A DNA stretch of 64,000 bases from Rhynchopus euleeides. Lineage: Eukaryota > Euglenozoa > Diplonemea > Diplonemida > Diplonemidae. The DNA lies in NCBI GenBank assembly GCA_963210315.1, contig OY723252.1, positions 1,054,001 to 1,118,000 on the forward strand, read 5' to 3'. This document shows positions 30,293 through 40,784 of this stretch, piece after piece. Made by a program: the position numbers and the translations under genes. Position 1 is the first letter of the stretch. Every line of letters begins with the position of its first letter. The notes under the pieces are model-generated. The model was not told the DNA's origin. It was given only the letters and a program-made list of their open reading frames with translations, and ran no database searches.

Positions 30293-31100
30293 CCGTAAAC
30301 GGAAATATTGTGGACCGTAATAAAGGTGAACCGTACTATAGGTGGACCGTAAAAAAGATGGAACAAATGGGATTTTTCCGGAACTTGGAACATTTTTACG
30401 GTCCACCTATTTTACGGTTGGGATAGTGGACTTGGCGGTTTTTTTTACGAATTCCTTCGACGAAGTCGCGAAGGAACCAAGGAAATCGCACGACTGAAGC
30501 TGCAGGATTAACACCACAGGGCCTCAACACAGAGTGTGCGCTCACCATCGTCCGGGAACTGTTCTCCCACAGTTACTGCAGGGTGTACTACACTAAAGGA
30601 GTACGATTTCCCTGAATTTTCCGGGCACTGATTCACGAATTTACATCCGGAGGGAGCCCGGTGGTCTCAGCTTCTGTCTGCGCGCCCTGCCGTACTGTGG
30701 CTGCTTTTGTGGGCTCGTGCAGCAGGTTCTACTTTTACTTCTACCGGAACGCTCCTTGCATGGTACTACACTTCTCGAGGTGTGGTGGTGGGTGAGTCTC
30801 GAGGTGAGTGGTGGTGATCGTGCCCTTTCCACACGCAGGGAGGACTTGCTTCTCTTGCTGGTGTTGGTTGCGGTGGTGGAGGGAGGGTCCAAAGCTGGGA
30901 GGTCGGGAGGCCTACGTGCGGGAGTCTGCGGCGTGGAGGCCGCAGTCCGCGCCCCGCAACCCACCAGCCCGCGGGCGAAAATCGCATTGTCTTTTCCATA
31001 TTCAGTCCCAATAAATGGTGGACCGTAAAAAAGATGGAACGTTTGGCCTTTTTTTGGGAACTTGGAACATTTTTACGGTCCACCCTTTTTCCGTTTACGG
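30293..31100. mobile_element. MITE-like element (H3 copy)
   Basis: Same element as at 4197-5004, in the same place within the host segment. Confidence 0.68.
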
Positions 31101-31773
31101 TATATTTAGGCACAGGCCTGCCTCCGGCTCCTCCGGTCGCGAGAACACTGCAGTGTAGCGAAGACCCTCTGAGATGATGCCGCATGATGCACAGAGCACG
31201 ATGTGCTCCTGATAATACAGCACCCGCTGCAACACGCACACACAGCTTGGCACAGACGCGAAGAGTATCATTTTTTTTTTGCTTTGGAGTTTGTGGATCA
31301 AAGGACAACGAAAGGATGCCAGCTCAAGAGGCCAGCTGCAGCACCTGCAGCTCATGCGGGCCACCCGTCCCCAGTACCCCACCAGCTGGTTCGTTAGGAG
31401 TACAACGATTTGGTGCCCTCGAGGGAAATCTGGGGATCTGGCCCGACTTGATAGGCATACTGAACGGACAAAACACACACGATGCGAAGCCGGGCCTCGG
31501 GATGCATCCCGACTAGTCAAAACTAGCTAGTGGGCAGGACCAGCTACCGCGCCGTGACAAACACAGGATACACCACCACCACCACCACCAAAAAGACCCT
31601 ATTTCAGTAAAGGGACCCTTTATTCGCTTCGCATTTTTTTTTGAGTTCGCATTTCTCATCAGAGCAGTGCATCCACATGAAGGAGCCCCTGAAACCCGCT
31701 GCCACGTGGGGCAGGCAAATACACCCTAGTTCCTCTCCCCCCCACCCCCCACAGGGCCTCCCGCATGACCCTC

Positions 31774-34413
31774 TCACAGCAGGACGGAGCAGCGGGTCTC
31801 TGGAACGGTGTCCACGAGAGACAATCGAGACCACGACGCAAAGGGCCCCCCAAGTAGGCTGTGCGATGTGGCGCTGGTGTGTGTGGAGCACGGGCTGTGC
31901 ATGGCGCTCCCAAGGAGCGGGACGATGGGTGTGGTCGGCAGAAGCGCATAGGAGCTGCCCGCCGTCTGCAGCAGGCCCGCCGCATCGATGGGCTGCTGCC
32001 GCTCGGCCTGCATCTCCAACCCAACCTCGGAACCACCTCCCACACCCTCCCCTGCCTGCGCCCCACACGCCTTCACCACCTCTGCCGCAACATCCAGCAC
32101 CGCTTTCGCCGCGAGCAGCACGCCCGACATCATCAGCAGGGCGGAGGACAGATCCGGCACCCAGCCTCGGCCCCCCTCCACACCCCCAGAGTAGTAGCCC
32201 GCCGCCCGCAGCAGCAGCGCCGTGCCCTGCAGCCACGCCACCACCATCTCTGCCGCGCTGTCCCGCAGGCGGAGGTGAGGCAGGAAGCAGGCGACGGAGG
32301 CGCCGCTGCCGAGGAGGAGCAGCCCTGACACGAGGTGGATGTGCCCGCAGCCGTGCCCCGTCCGCACCGGCACCGCCTTGGCGAGCGACAGCGCGAGGCT
32401 CGACGCGAAGTCGGCTGCGACATACCACACGGCCCCCTCGCGGTAGGCGCGGGACACCGAGGCGTAGCGGTTGACCCACTGCATGCGGGGGTCCACATCC
32501 TCCCACTCGCCGGTGCCCAGCAGTGCGCGGGCCAGCCGCCCCCTGCCGGGGGCGGGCACGACACGCGCGTGGCGTGGCACGTCGTGGCGGGTGCGCGCCG
32601 TGGCCCACAGGGGGACGGCGCAGCAGACGAGCAGCACGGCAGAGCCGGCGGCCATGCCGCCTGCTGTGTCTGCGTCGAAGAGGAGCATGGCACCGCCCAG
32701 CGTGAGGCCCTGGTAGAGGAGCTGGAAGGCGAGGAGGGGGACGGAGGGGAAGCGGAGCAGGCCCGCGATGTCGGTGTGGCGGGCGGTGGCGCGCGGCGTG
32801 GCCTGGGCGATGCGGACCAGGAGGCCGGCCAGGAGCAGCACAGCGGCGCATGCGGCGCTGTTCTCCGCGACGACGCCTGCGGCGGCGCTGCCCCACGGCG
32901 CCCAGCCCGTGGGGTGCAGTGCGAAGGGCAGGCGGGCCCCCCCCCTGCACTGCACCCCCGCCAGCACCAGGCGCATCGCGCTGCCCGACCCCGACATGCT
33001 GACGGCAGACGCGACGGCTGCGGTGGCGGCTGCGGCTGTGGAGGCCTCCTGCTGCGATGCCGGGGCAGTGGCAGGTGTGGGCGTCGTGGACTGGCGTGGC
33101 GGTGCAGGGGGGGGCGATGGGGCTGGCGTCGGCGCTGCGGTCGGCCCTGAGGTGGCGGGTGCAGCGGTTGGGGGGAGGGGCAGGGGGGGTGCCGGTGTGG
33201 GGGCTGCCCCGGGGGCGGGTGTCGGGTCTGCTGCCGGGATGGGTGTTGGCGGTGCGGCGGTCGGCGCAGCTGCTGCTGATGGTGCGGCTGTCGGCACTGC
33301 TGTTGGCGCATCTGTCGCCGGCGCCATTGTCGGCACCACCGGTGCGGCTGTCACTGGAGCATCTGACGTCGGTGCCGCTTGGGGCGTAGCCGGGGCTGCC
33401 GTCCCCTCCTCCAGGACGAAGTCCGCCACACCGAAACCCTGCACCACCATCAGCCTCTCGGCACCCAATGCCATGGCGCCGCCGGCGCCGCTCAACGGGT
33501 AATCCGCCTGCCTCCTGGGCACGGCCTGCGTGTCGAACAGCAACACCAGCCCCGACACGTCCGACACCATCACATGCACCCCGCGCACCGCAATGCTGCC
33601 GAGGGTGGAGCCGCACTCCTCCGTGTGCGCCAGGGTGAGGGCATCGGTCACCCCGGTGAAGGCATCGAACGACACCCACGACGTGCCGGACACAGCGTAC
33701 ACCGTGTCGCTGGGCCCCACAGCGACGTGCTCAACATCTTGCACCACGTTGTTCGAGACCAGGAAGAAGAGCACCCCGGGAGCTACGATTTTGTGCATCT
33801 CCAACCCGCCACTCGACCCGATGAAAATCAGTTGCCTGTCCCTGTCGATGGCAATGCTGTGGCACGTGCCTGCCGTGGCGGATGTGCTTGAATAGTAGTA
33901 GTACATCACCGAGTTGCTCTGGGTACTGTAGATGCTGATCTGCCACGAGAAAGTATTCTGCGGAAAGCAGAGGGCGTATATAAAGGTGCCGCTCTCAACC
34001 ATGTCGACACAGTTTCCTGTGAGCATCGTCTCCGTCGACATCTGGGTCAGGCTCAGCGAGTTGGGGTTTCCCGCAGCCACTTTGTACAGAATGCCCTTCG
34101 AGCCCAACGCCCAGATTGCAGACTGCGTGCCCTCGGCAATCGCGAGCGCCTTTATCACGTCGCCCTGCGGGTTGAAGCGCTCCGGCACCTTGTCCCAATT
34201 CCCGGAGTTGAGGGAGAATCCTACGACGCCCTCTGCATCGCCTGTCGAAACATAGAGGTACGTCGCGCTGGCCAGACGCGTGTCCTGCACCAGCGACACC
34301 GCAGGTCCCCCGACATCTATTGCGTCTGTGTCAACGAGGGTCAGACTGGCATCGCTCACCGTAGAGGATACCAATAGTGTTAGCGCAAGCAGTAGCAGGT
34401 GTGTGACAGCCAT
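31774..34413 (-). CDS. Secreted-domain plus multi-pass membrane protein (H3 copy)
   Basis: Third identical gene. The alternative upstream ATG is at 34497. This copy lies beside the unique right flank of the array. Confidence 0.75.
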   Translation of the reverse strand: MAVTHLLLLALTLLVSSTVSDASLTLVDTDAIDVGGPAVSLVQDTRLASATYLYVSTGDAEGVVGFSLNSGNWDKVPERFNPQGDVIKALAIAEGTQSAIWALGSKGILYKVAAGNPNSLSLTQMSTETMLTGNCVDMVESGTFIYALCFPQNTFSWQISIYSTQSNSVMYYYYSSTSATAGTCHSIAIDRDRQLIFIGSSGGLEMHKIVAPGVLFFLVSNNVVQDVEHVAVGPSDTVYAVSGTSWVSFDAFTGVTDALTLAHTEECGSTLGSIAVRGVHVMVSDVSGLVLLFDTQAVPRRQADYPLSGAGGAMALGAERLMVVQGFGVADFVLEEGTAAPATPQAAPTSDAPVTAAPVVPTMAPATDAPTAVPTAAPSAAAAPTAAPPTPIPAADPTPAPGAAPTPAPPLPLPPTAAPATSGPTAAPTPAPSPPPAPPRQSTTPTPATAPASQQEASTAAAATAAVASAVSMSGSGSAMRLVLAGVQCRGGARLPFALHPTGWAPWGSAAAGVVAENSAACAAVLLLAGLLVRIAQATPRATARHTDIAGLLRFPSVPLLAFQLLYQGLTLGGAMLLFDADTAGGMAAGSAVLLVCCAVPLWATARTRHDVPRHARVVPAPGRGRLARALLGTGEWEDVDPRMQWVNRYASVSRAYREGAVWYVAADFASSLALSLAKAVPVRTGHGCGHIHLVSGLLLLGSGASVACFLPHLRLRDSAAEMVVAWLQGTALLLRAAGYYSGGVEGGRGWVPDLSSALLMMSGVLLAAKAVLDVAAEVVKACGAQAGEGVGGGSEVGLEMQAERQQPIDAAGLLQTAGSSYALLPTTPIVPLLGSAMHSPCSTHTSATSHSLLGGPFASWSRLSLVDTVPETRCSVLL

Positions 34414-34516
34414 GCACAGGCGTGTAATCACAGCCTGTTCGGTGTGTGTGTGTGTGTGGTGACCACGTTTTGTGTGGGGAGATCCTGCGCGGATCATTGC
34501 CCACCCCCGCCCATTT

Positions 34517-34957
34517 CTACGTCACAGCGGAGGCCCCACTCGGGTTAGAGTGTGGGGCCAACTCAGTGCCACTCCGGGGAGGAGGGCGTGCAGCATAGCC
34601 GGCGTGGTGTGCTTGGCAGCAATGTGGTAGTGTTTTGCCATCGCTGTAGCAGTCACCGCATCGGTCCATGCTGTGGCGTTTGCAGAAGCCCATAGTGACC
34701 GGGAGCCCGTCCCCCTCCTTGTGGTGGTTGCGGCAGCACACCTCCTCCGGGAGGCGCCGCTTCTGGCATGCCGAGCAACGGGGCTTCCAATGCAACTTGC
34801 AGGCAAGCACCTTTGCGTTCCTCCTGGCACCAGGGGGAGCAGTTTTTTTTTTTTCATGTCGCTCCCGTTGGTCACTTCGCTGCTTTGAGTCAGCCACGTG
34901 GCGGAAGCCGGACCGCAGGGAGGGGCGTTGCGCCCGTTGACGCCTCTCACTCCTCAT
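34517..34957 (-). CDS. Small protein with duplicated Cys/His module (H3 copy)
   Basis: Same product as the H1 and H2 copies, with its leader intron at 35040-35133. Here the sequence upstream of 35196 is not E but the 3' end of the LINE. This copy alone shows a different 5' flank, and which flank is ancestral cannot be told from the window. Confidence 0.6.
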   Translation of the reverse strand: MRSERRQRAQRPSLRSGFRHVADSKQRSDQRERHEKKKTAPPGARRNAKVLACKLHWKPRCSACQKRRLPEEVCCRNHHKEGDGLPVTMGFCKRHSMDRCGDCYSDGKTLPHCCQAHHAGYAARPPPRSGTELAPHSNPSGASAVT

Positions 34958-35196
34958 GTGCCTTGAGTAGCTGCCAGGTGGGTCTGCTTTGAGGCGGGGA
35001 ATCGCGTCAGGCCAAACAGCCACTGCGAGGACGTCTCCCCTAAAAGAAAAGAAAGAATGTGGGAAGGGGACGGGGGTGGGATGGGTGGGCAGCGCAAGCC
35101 GGAAGGAGCGCCTCCCATGGGGCGGAAGCTCACCCGACAGCATAAAATGCTGCGAAAACAACAAAAAAAGGGAAAATAAACCACGCACACCACAAC

Positions 35197-35345
35197 ATCA
35201 ATAAAACCAAAGCCGTGCAGAAAGGGCCCCTCCGCATATATGAAACAGGGCACACAGCGGAAAAAGAGTTACCAGAGCTTGCTTTAGTTTCCCCTCGGAG
35301 GAGGGTAATCACAGGGGGCGCCACGTGAAGGCAGCAAGTTGGATT
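35197..35345 (-). other. Probable LINE 3' untranslated region
   Basis: This 149-bp segment lies between the LINE stop and the right edge of H3. No poly-A tail or short tail repeat is visible at the junction, so the exact LINE 3' end is uncertain. Confidence 0.4.
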
Positions 35346-38300
35346 TTATCCCCCCTGGTGGAGAATGAGGGGTGCAGTTCGGGGGGCAGCGCCCCTCCGC
35401 TCCCATGGGCGCCCTACCCGGCTGTTGGCCTGCCGACCACGCGCCGCCCACTGCTGGGCCGATTGCTGCCAACCCTCAGGGTAGTGCGGCTGCGGAGCGA
35501 AGGTAGCGGCCCACGCCATTCCGCGATCATGGAACACTGTATCCGTCCGGCTGGGGGCTGGCACAGCCAGGTGCGCTTGGAGGCTGCGCATCACCGACTC
35601 AGTGGCAGGGTTCAGCTGGGCCCTCCTCGACAGGCCCGCCGCCACAGATCCACCGATCGCCGTGAGGACTGTTGAGTTGGCAGCATGGCCGCAATGCCAG
35701 GGCCCAGTGCCTACTTTCGTCACCATGCTGCAGAGCCCCTTCAGCGAGGCAGCCTTCCCCAGGATACTGCTCTGGAACACCGTGAGGTCCTGCTGGAGCT
35801 GCTGCCGTGAGGCCCCCAGCCTTTCAGCCTCGTCCATCGCGGCGTTACTGAGGGCATCAGCATCTGTGTTGGATTCCCTCTTCACATGCTCGTATGTGAG
35901 AGTGAACCTCGGTTGGAGGTCCGCAGCTAGCCGGGACGTGCTGAGGAACAGAGGACGGAGGGCGGCATCCCGGCACAATGAGTCCCCTTGGAGCTGGCGC
36001 AGCACCACCTGGGAGTCGCCCCGCACTGTGACTGGGCCCTCAGGGGCATCACCCCTCTCGAGGAGGCGCAGACCTGCACGGAGCGCCTCGTACTCAGCAA
36101 TGTTGTTGCTACGCACGTTCAGCAGCGGGAGTACTTTCTCTGAAACCTTGCAACCGTCTTGGTATAGCACCGCCCCTGCCCCCGCCACGGCGAAGGGGGT
36201 GCCATTGTCGCGCGCACCACCGTCAAAGTACAGGGTGAGCCCTGGGGCTGTGTCTGCAGGGATGCGCGAGCGGGCCTCCCTCGCGCCCTTCCTATTCGGG
36301 TCCACGTGGGCGGGGGGGCGGATGCGGCGCGTCACGGTGTCTGGGAGGGTAAGGCCAGTTGATAGCTCGAAGTCCACGGCCAGCTCCATCAGGGTCACAG
36401 TATGCTCACTCCCCTGCGGTCCCCACTTTAGGCCCCTTAGCCAGTCGCAGAGGGCCACCCACATGCCTGGGGGCCGCTTGCCCCACGTCTGCTTGACTTC
36501 GGAAGGCGCCAGTGCAGGGATGGAGGCACTCTCGGGGTTAGGGGTGCTCCACTCCCAGGGGTAGACGGTAGTACGGTGATGGCGCACAGAGCGGTCGAGC
36601 AGCCCGTCCTTCTCCTGTCGCGCCGCCAGGACTGCGATGAAGTAGCGGTGGAGCTGTGCCACGGTGGTGATCCTGTCCGCAAAGGACATGGGCAGCGGCT
36701 GCTCGTTCTCCGGGACGCTGTATCTGTAAATGGGCGCCACCCCGCACTGGGCCAGGCATGCCGGCCAGGCCGTCCGGTCCCTCGCTGCTATGGGGTGCTT
36801 CTGGCGGACTGGCTCCCATGCCGCGCAGTCCCACCACAGGTGTGATACCGTCTCCGGGGTCCCAGATGTGCAGTATCGGCACACCTCCCCCAGACCTGTG
36901 CGCCCACGAGCAGGCACCGCCCCTGCAACGACGGAGCGGAGGAGGCCTCGCTGGTACCCCGTGATTGCAGCGCCCTCTCCCTCCAGGACGCAACGTGTCA
37001 CCCTCCCGTCAATGCCGTGCTCTGCTCCTTGGAAGTCGTCTCTGCGTTCGGCCAGCTTCTTCGCCGTTGCGTTACGCAGGGATTGGCGGAGGTCGTGTGC
37101 AAAGATAGCCCAGGCGCTCGGTGTTGCAGCAACAGGGCCGAAGGTGACATCGCGACCAGCTTCGTCAGTGTAAGCCAGGGTGGTCGCAGCACTCCAGCGC
37201 CATTCAATCCCCTGCAGGGCGGCCCAGAAAAGCGCGAAGGGGCCTGTCCCCTCAAGCCTCTCTCTACTCCCCCAGGCTGCCTCGGACAGCACCCTGCTGT
37301 GGCTCCACTTTTTGATCTGCTTGGCCCATGTGGTGATCTGCCGGTAGGGGGGGGCGACAGCGGGGTCCACCCGGTGCGCCTGATGGAGGACACACAGCAC
37401 AATCTCCTGTGCTCTGCGAGGTGGGCCAGACCAGAGCGCGGCGACGAAGAGGCCCCTCCATCGCCTGATGTCCTTGCTGTCCCAACGAGTTACGAGGGCA
37501 TCGTAATATAGTCGAGCCCCTGCCGTCATCGCCGCCGCCTGCCCTTTCCATTGCACCGGCAGGGGCAGCGCTGAGGTTCTGCGGAGGTTCTGCTGCGCAC
37601 CTTCCTTCCGGCGGGCGATGCGCTCGGACTGGGGCGCTGTGCGCCCTTCCCTGATCAGGCGCGCGTGTAGCATGGCCCCGAGACAGTCGAAGCTGTTGCG
37701 CTGCCGGAGGGGAGTGGCCTCGCCATCCCTTGCCCGGTACATAATCCGGAGCGGCCCGGGGGATGTCGAGAAAACGTGAGACTTGATTTCTGCACAAATA
37801 GCCATCCCGGTGTCGTGGGAGAAACCCGCAGAGTCGTCTACAACGTCTTGCAGGATCTCCGGGCTGGGGGCTGTGGCGTATACGTCGTCAACGAAAGACA
37901 GCGCCCTTGTGTCCTGCCGGTGCTCGACCATCCTCATCCACACACCCACCAGCACGTTAATCAGCACGACACTGATGGGGCAACCCTGCATGATGCCGTT
38001 AGTTGGCAGGAAGCCTTCCCCGATGGTGCCGCTCGCCCGGAAGTGCCGCTGCATCGTCCTGTACGCTGCTCGCAGGGTGCGCAGGACACGGGCGTCGAAA
38101 CCGAGCTCCGCAGCCAGGCGGAAGGTGAGGTCGATTGGCACCGTGTCGAAGCACTTCTTGAAGTCGAGGGCGACTCCGTGCAGCGGTCGCCCTGTGAGGT
38201 GGGCTTCTTCAATACGTGCCGCCAGGTGCCAGATGAGGTCCTCCGCACCGTGGCCAGGCCGGCAGCCGTGCAGGTCTTCGGGCGCGATGATCTCCAACCA

Positions 38301-40784
38301 CTTCAGTGCCGGTTTCACCCGGATAGCTGCCCACACTCTGTACAGCACGGGGGTGATACTGATGGGGCGCTGCGACAGTGGCTCTCCTGAGCTGCCAGGC
38401 TTGGGGATGAGGCAGATCATGGCGTGCATCAGCTGCTCCGGCCACTCGCCCGACCGTTCAACTTCGTTGAACACCTCCGCGAAGAGCCTGAGGAGTTCGT
38501 GCGGGAGTTGTCTCAGTTCGTGGACCCGCCAACCGTGCAGGCCCGGCGAGGTGGACGTGGACATCTTGGCCAAGGCCTTCCCAACGTCTTCTGCCGTGAT
38601 GGTCTTGCACTCCATGTCAGCCACCTCGGGGAGAAAGCGGAGGTACTTTTGGCGGAAGGTGTCCCACCGGGGCTCTGGCGTCGTTGCGTACTTACGGAAG
38701 TACCCTCCCCACGCCGTGTCGCTCCTCAGCAGCTCGTCCGCCTCCTTGGGGCAGGCCGTGAAAGAGCCGTCTTCGCGCCGCATGAAGGTGGCTGGAGCGC
38801 AGAAGCGATCTGCGAGGTACGCGAACACCTGCCCTGCCTCGTATGTCCAAGCTTTCTGCATCCTCGCCTTCCACGTGCGGATCCTCGCGTCGCGGAGCCT
38901 GTCGAACATGCCCCTCTGCGACCCCTCCAAGGCAATGAGGGCCTGCTCCAGGATCTCCAGGTCCGGCAACTGCGAGGTTGTGTTCGTCAGCGCTGCTTGC
39001 AGCCCCTGGGGGAGGCCCCCCTCCCTCAGGCGTTTCTTTGCGGCGTTCCAGGCGTGCTTCTCCCCATTCGTGAGGCCGTACGGTGCATCGGCTTGCAGTC
39101 GCTTGAGACCCTCTTGGACGAGGCATCGGAGGTTCCCCAACAGTCCGTCCTTCGCCCGGGTGTTCGTGTCACCGGCCCCCCGTGCAGAGGCGGGGTGGTG
39201 CTTGGTGGCCGCCCGCGACCACTGCATGTGGTAGCCCTCCGCTCTGCCTGTGTAGGCCGCTTCCTGCCTCTCCAGGTGGCCTACATGGACACGCTTTAGG
39301 AAACGCTCGCCGCAGGTGGAGGCTCGGTGGAGGAGCTGCGCGGCCGTTGCTCCGTGGCGCAGTTCCCCCTCTGCAAGCACGTCCTGCATTATCCCTCTCG
39401 CCGCAGCGTCTCCCAGCTTGGGCTTACCCGCAGGGAAAGGGGTGGGAAGAATGCAGATCTTTTTGGGGCGGCGGAAGGCAGTGAGGTCTAGGTCTACAAA
39501 AAGCGGGCAGTGCGTGGGTATGTCGTAGTCCCCCCGCTTCGCCACCTCAACGCGACGCAGGGCCGGCGCTGCGCAGGAGTTCATCAGGCAGATGTCCAGC
39601 CGAGTGCCGTTCTCCGACGCCCAGCACGTGTTCTGCACGCTCTGTTGTGCGAGCTCCGCATGCGTCGTCGCCGCGTCGACCCAGCCGCCCACCCGGCACG
39701 CCTGGGACAGCGTGGCGCTGGTTTCCGGGTTGGTGTTGAGGTCCCCCATCAGTAGCACGGGCACCTGCCCCAACCCAGCTGCGAGGTCGAGCGTCTCTTG
39801 CAGGAGGGCTTCCCGCTGCTCACCCACTTCGGTCCCCGAGTGGCCGTACACGCTCAGGATATGAAGCGCCGTTTTCCCGTCTCCAATCGCTAGCACTACG
39901 TGCACCATGCGGGTACTGTCGTACAACTTCTGCTCCTGCGCGGTCTTCGGCTGCACCACTTGCGCGACAAGGCCCTCCTTCGCCATGACAGCCACACCTC
40001 CGGGCCTTGTTTGTTCGCGGCCGTTCGCGCCTGCGACCCTGGGCATGCCCTTGCCCCAGTGCATAGCCCAGCCGTGGGCTGCGAAGTAGCCGTTGTGCGT
40101 GCCCTTGCTCGGGTCCGGGACTCGGGTTTCCTGCAGGGCCACAACATCCGCCTTCAGGCCCGCCACGTCGCCTAGGTGCGTCTGCAGTGACGTTACGTTC
40201 GCTGTCGCCAGCCTGATCACACCCGGTGTTGTTAGTTGATATGCAGGATGCCGCAATCGCCGCGGGGGCGGTGACGCTGTGGACCCCTGGACGGGCGTAG
40301 GCACTCGCGTCCCGTCCGCTGTGGCCGGGGTGGGCATAGGAAGGGCTGCAGGGATGTCCCACTGGTTGGTCGGCGTCACAGCTAGCTCCCGGGCCAGGCT
40401 AAGGGGGAAACGGAGCACATCGTAGTGGAAGGGCCTCCACGTAAGGCCCAGCACCTTGGCTCCCTCCCCACACCGGGTCATGCATTGCTTGCTGTTGGAG
40501 GCGAGCAGCCACACCTGGGCATCCAGAACTTCTGCCGCAACCCGGAGGGTAGCCGCGTCTCCGTATGTCCCCGGGCGCGTCTGCTTCTCGACGTAGTCGT
40601 CGTAGGATGTAGGGGCCTGCGGGTCATCGTGGTCGGGCACGTACGAGGCCCTGCGCTCTGCGTTTTGCCGCATGGACGACGCCACCGCTGCACGCAACCC
40701 GCCTGCTGTCCACTCCGCGCACTGCTCTGCAAGGCCGGCGTACTGGCAGTTGCCGTCCTTCGGCACTGGTACCCGGAGCGCCAT
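35346..40784 (-). CDS. LINE ORF2: OTU protease-APE endonuclease-RT-RNase H polyprotein
   Basis: From the first ATG (40784) the product is about 1812 residues. Residue numbers below count from the TTG at 40895, 37 codons upstream. An OTU-type cysteine protease spans about 40-165, with D47-G-N-C50 and H157-Y-D as the predicted triad. An APE-type endonuclease spans about 225-470 (N233, E256 in Q-E-T-R, G-D385-L-N387, D434, H462). Reverse transcriptase spans about 770-1060 (R-P-I-S-I, D911-F-K-K-C-F-D, G-C-P-I-S, F-V-D1003-D1004). A zinc knuckle is at 1339-1357 (C-x2-C...H-L-W-W-D-C). RNase HI spans about 1550-1690 (D1558, E1601, D1627, D1680). All key residues are present, so it may be active. 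OTU domains are known in a few non-LTR families such as Dualen/RandI. Confidence 0.92.
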   Translation of the reverse strand: MALRVPVPKDGNCQYAGLAEQCAEWTAGGLRAAVASSMRQNAERRASYVPDHDDPQAPTSYDDYVEKQTRPGTYGDAATLRVAAEVLDAQVWLLASNSKQCMTRCGEGAKVLGLTWRPFHYDVLRFPLSLARELAVTPTNQWDIPAALPMPTPATADGTRVPTPVQGSTASPPPRRLRHPAYQLTTPGVIRLATANVTSLQTHLGDVAGLKADVVALQETRVPDPSKGTHNGYFAAHGWAMHWGKGMPRVAGANGREQTRPGGVAVMAKEGLVAQVVQPKTAQEQKLYDSTRMVHVVLAIGDGKTALHILSVYGHSGTEVGEQREALLQETLDLAAGLGQVPVLLMGDLNTNPETSATLSQACRVGGWVDAATTHAELAQQSVQNTCWASENGTRLDICLMNSCAAPALRRVEVAKRGDYDIPTHCPLFVDLDLTAFRRPKKICILPTPFPAGKPKLGDAAARGIMQDVLAEGELRHGATAAQLLHRASTCGERFLKRVHVGHLERQEAAYTGRAEGYHMQWSRAATKHHPASARGAGDTNTRAKDGLLGNLRCLVQEGLKRLQADAPYGLTNGEKHAWNAAKKRLREGGLPQGLQAALTNTTSQLPDLEILEQALIALEGSQRGMFDRLRDARIRTWKARMQKAWTYEAGQVFAYLADRFCAPATFMRREDGSFTACPKEADELLRSDTAWGGYFRKYATTPEPRWDTFRQKYLRFLPEVADMECKTITAEDVGKALAKMSTSTSPGLHGWRVHELRQLPHELLRLFAEVFNEVERSGEWPEQLMHAMICLIPKPGSSGEPLSQRPISITPVLYRVWAAIRVKPALKWLEIIAPEDLHGCRPGHGAEDLIWHLAARIEEAHLTGRPLHGVALDFKKCFDTVPIDLTFRLAAELGFDARVLRTLRAAYRTMQRHFRASGTIGEGFLPTNGIMQGCPISVVLINVLVGVWMRMVEHRQDTRALSFVDDVYATAPSPEILQDVVDDSAGFSHDTGMAICAEIKSHVFSTSPGPLRIMYRARDGEATPLRQRNSFDCLGAMLHARLIREGRTAPQSERIARRKEGAQQNLRRTSALPLPVQWKGQAAAMTAGARLYYDALVTRWDSKDIRRWRGLFVAALWSGPPRRAQEIVLCVLHQAHRVDPAVAPPYRQITTWAKQIKKWSHSRVLSEAAWGSRERLEGTGPFALFWAALQGIEWRWSAATTLAYTDEAGRDVTFGPVAATPSAWAIFAHDLRQSLRNATAKKLAERRDDFQGAEHGIDGRVTRCVLEGEGAAITGYQRGLLRSVVAGAVPARGRTGLGEVCRYCTSGTPETVSHLWWDCAAWEPVRQKHPIAARDRTAWPACLAQCGVAPIYRYSVPENEQPLPMSFADRITTVAQLHRYFIAVLAARQEKDGLLDRSVRHHRTTVYPWEWSTPNPESASIPALAPSEVKQTWGKRPPGMWVALCDWLRGLKWGPQGSEHTVTLMELAVDFELSTGLTLPDTVTRRIRPPAHVDPNRKGAREARSRIPADTAPGLTLYFDGGARDNGTPFAVAGAGAVLYQDGCKVSEKVLPLLNVRSNNIAEYEALRAGLRLLERGDAPEGPVTVRGDSQVVLRQLQGDSLCRDAALRPLFLSTSRLAADLQPRFTLTYEHVKRESNTDADALSNAAMDEAERLGASRQQLQQDLTVFQSSILGKAASLKGLCSMVTKVGTGPWHCGHAANSTVLTAIGGSVAAGLSRRAQLNPATESVMRSLQAHLAVPAPSRTDTVFHDRGMAWAATFAPQPHYPEGWQQSAQQWAARGRQANSRVGRPWERRGAAPRTAPLILHQGG

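Larger units (their letters stand above)
1613..35196. repeat. Tandem amplification H1-E1-H2-E2-H3 (about 13-kb period)
   Basis: Sequence from about 1613 recurs at +13003 and again at +26096. The parts are H1 1614-9100, E1 9101-14616, H2 14617-22103, E2 22104-27709 and H3 27710-35196. All H-encoded protein translations are identical in the three copies. The second period is 90 bp longer because E2 has one more copy of an internal 90-bp repeat. The left edge of H1 diverges from H2 and H3 exactly where E ends. The right edge of H3 diverges from H1 and H2 exactly where E begins. This is either a very recent tandem amplification or partly an assembly expansion. The 90-bp difference argues that at least two units were read separately. 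Confidence 0.93.
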
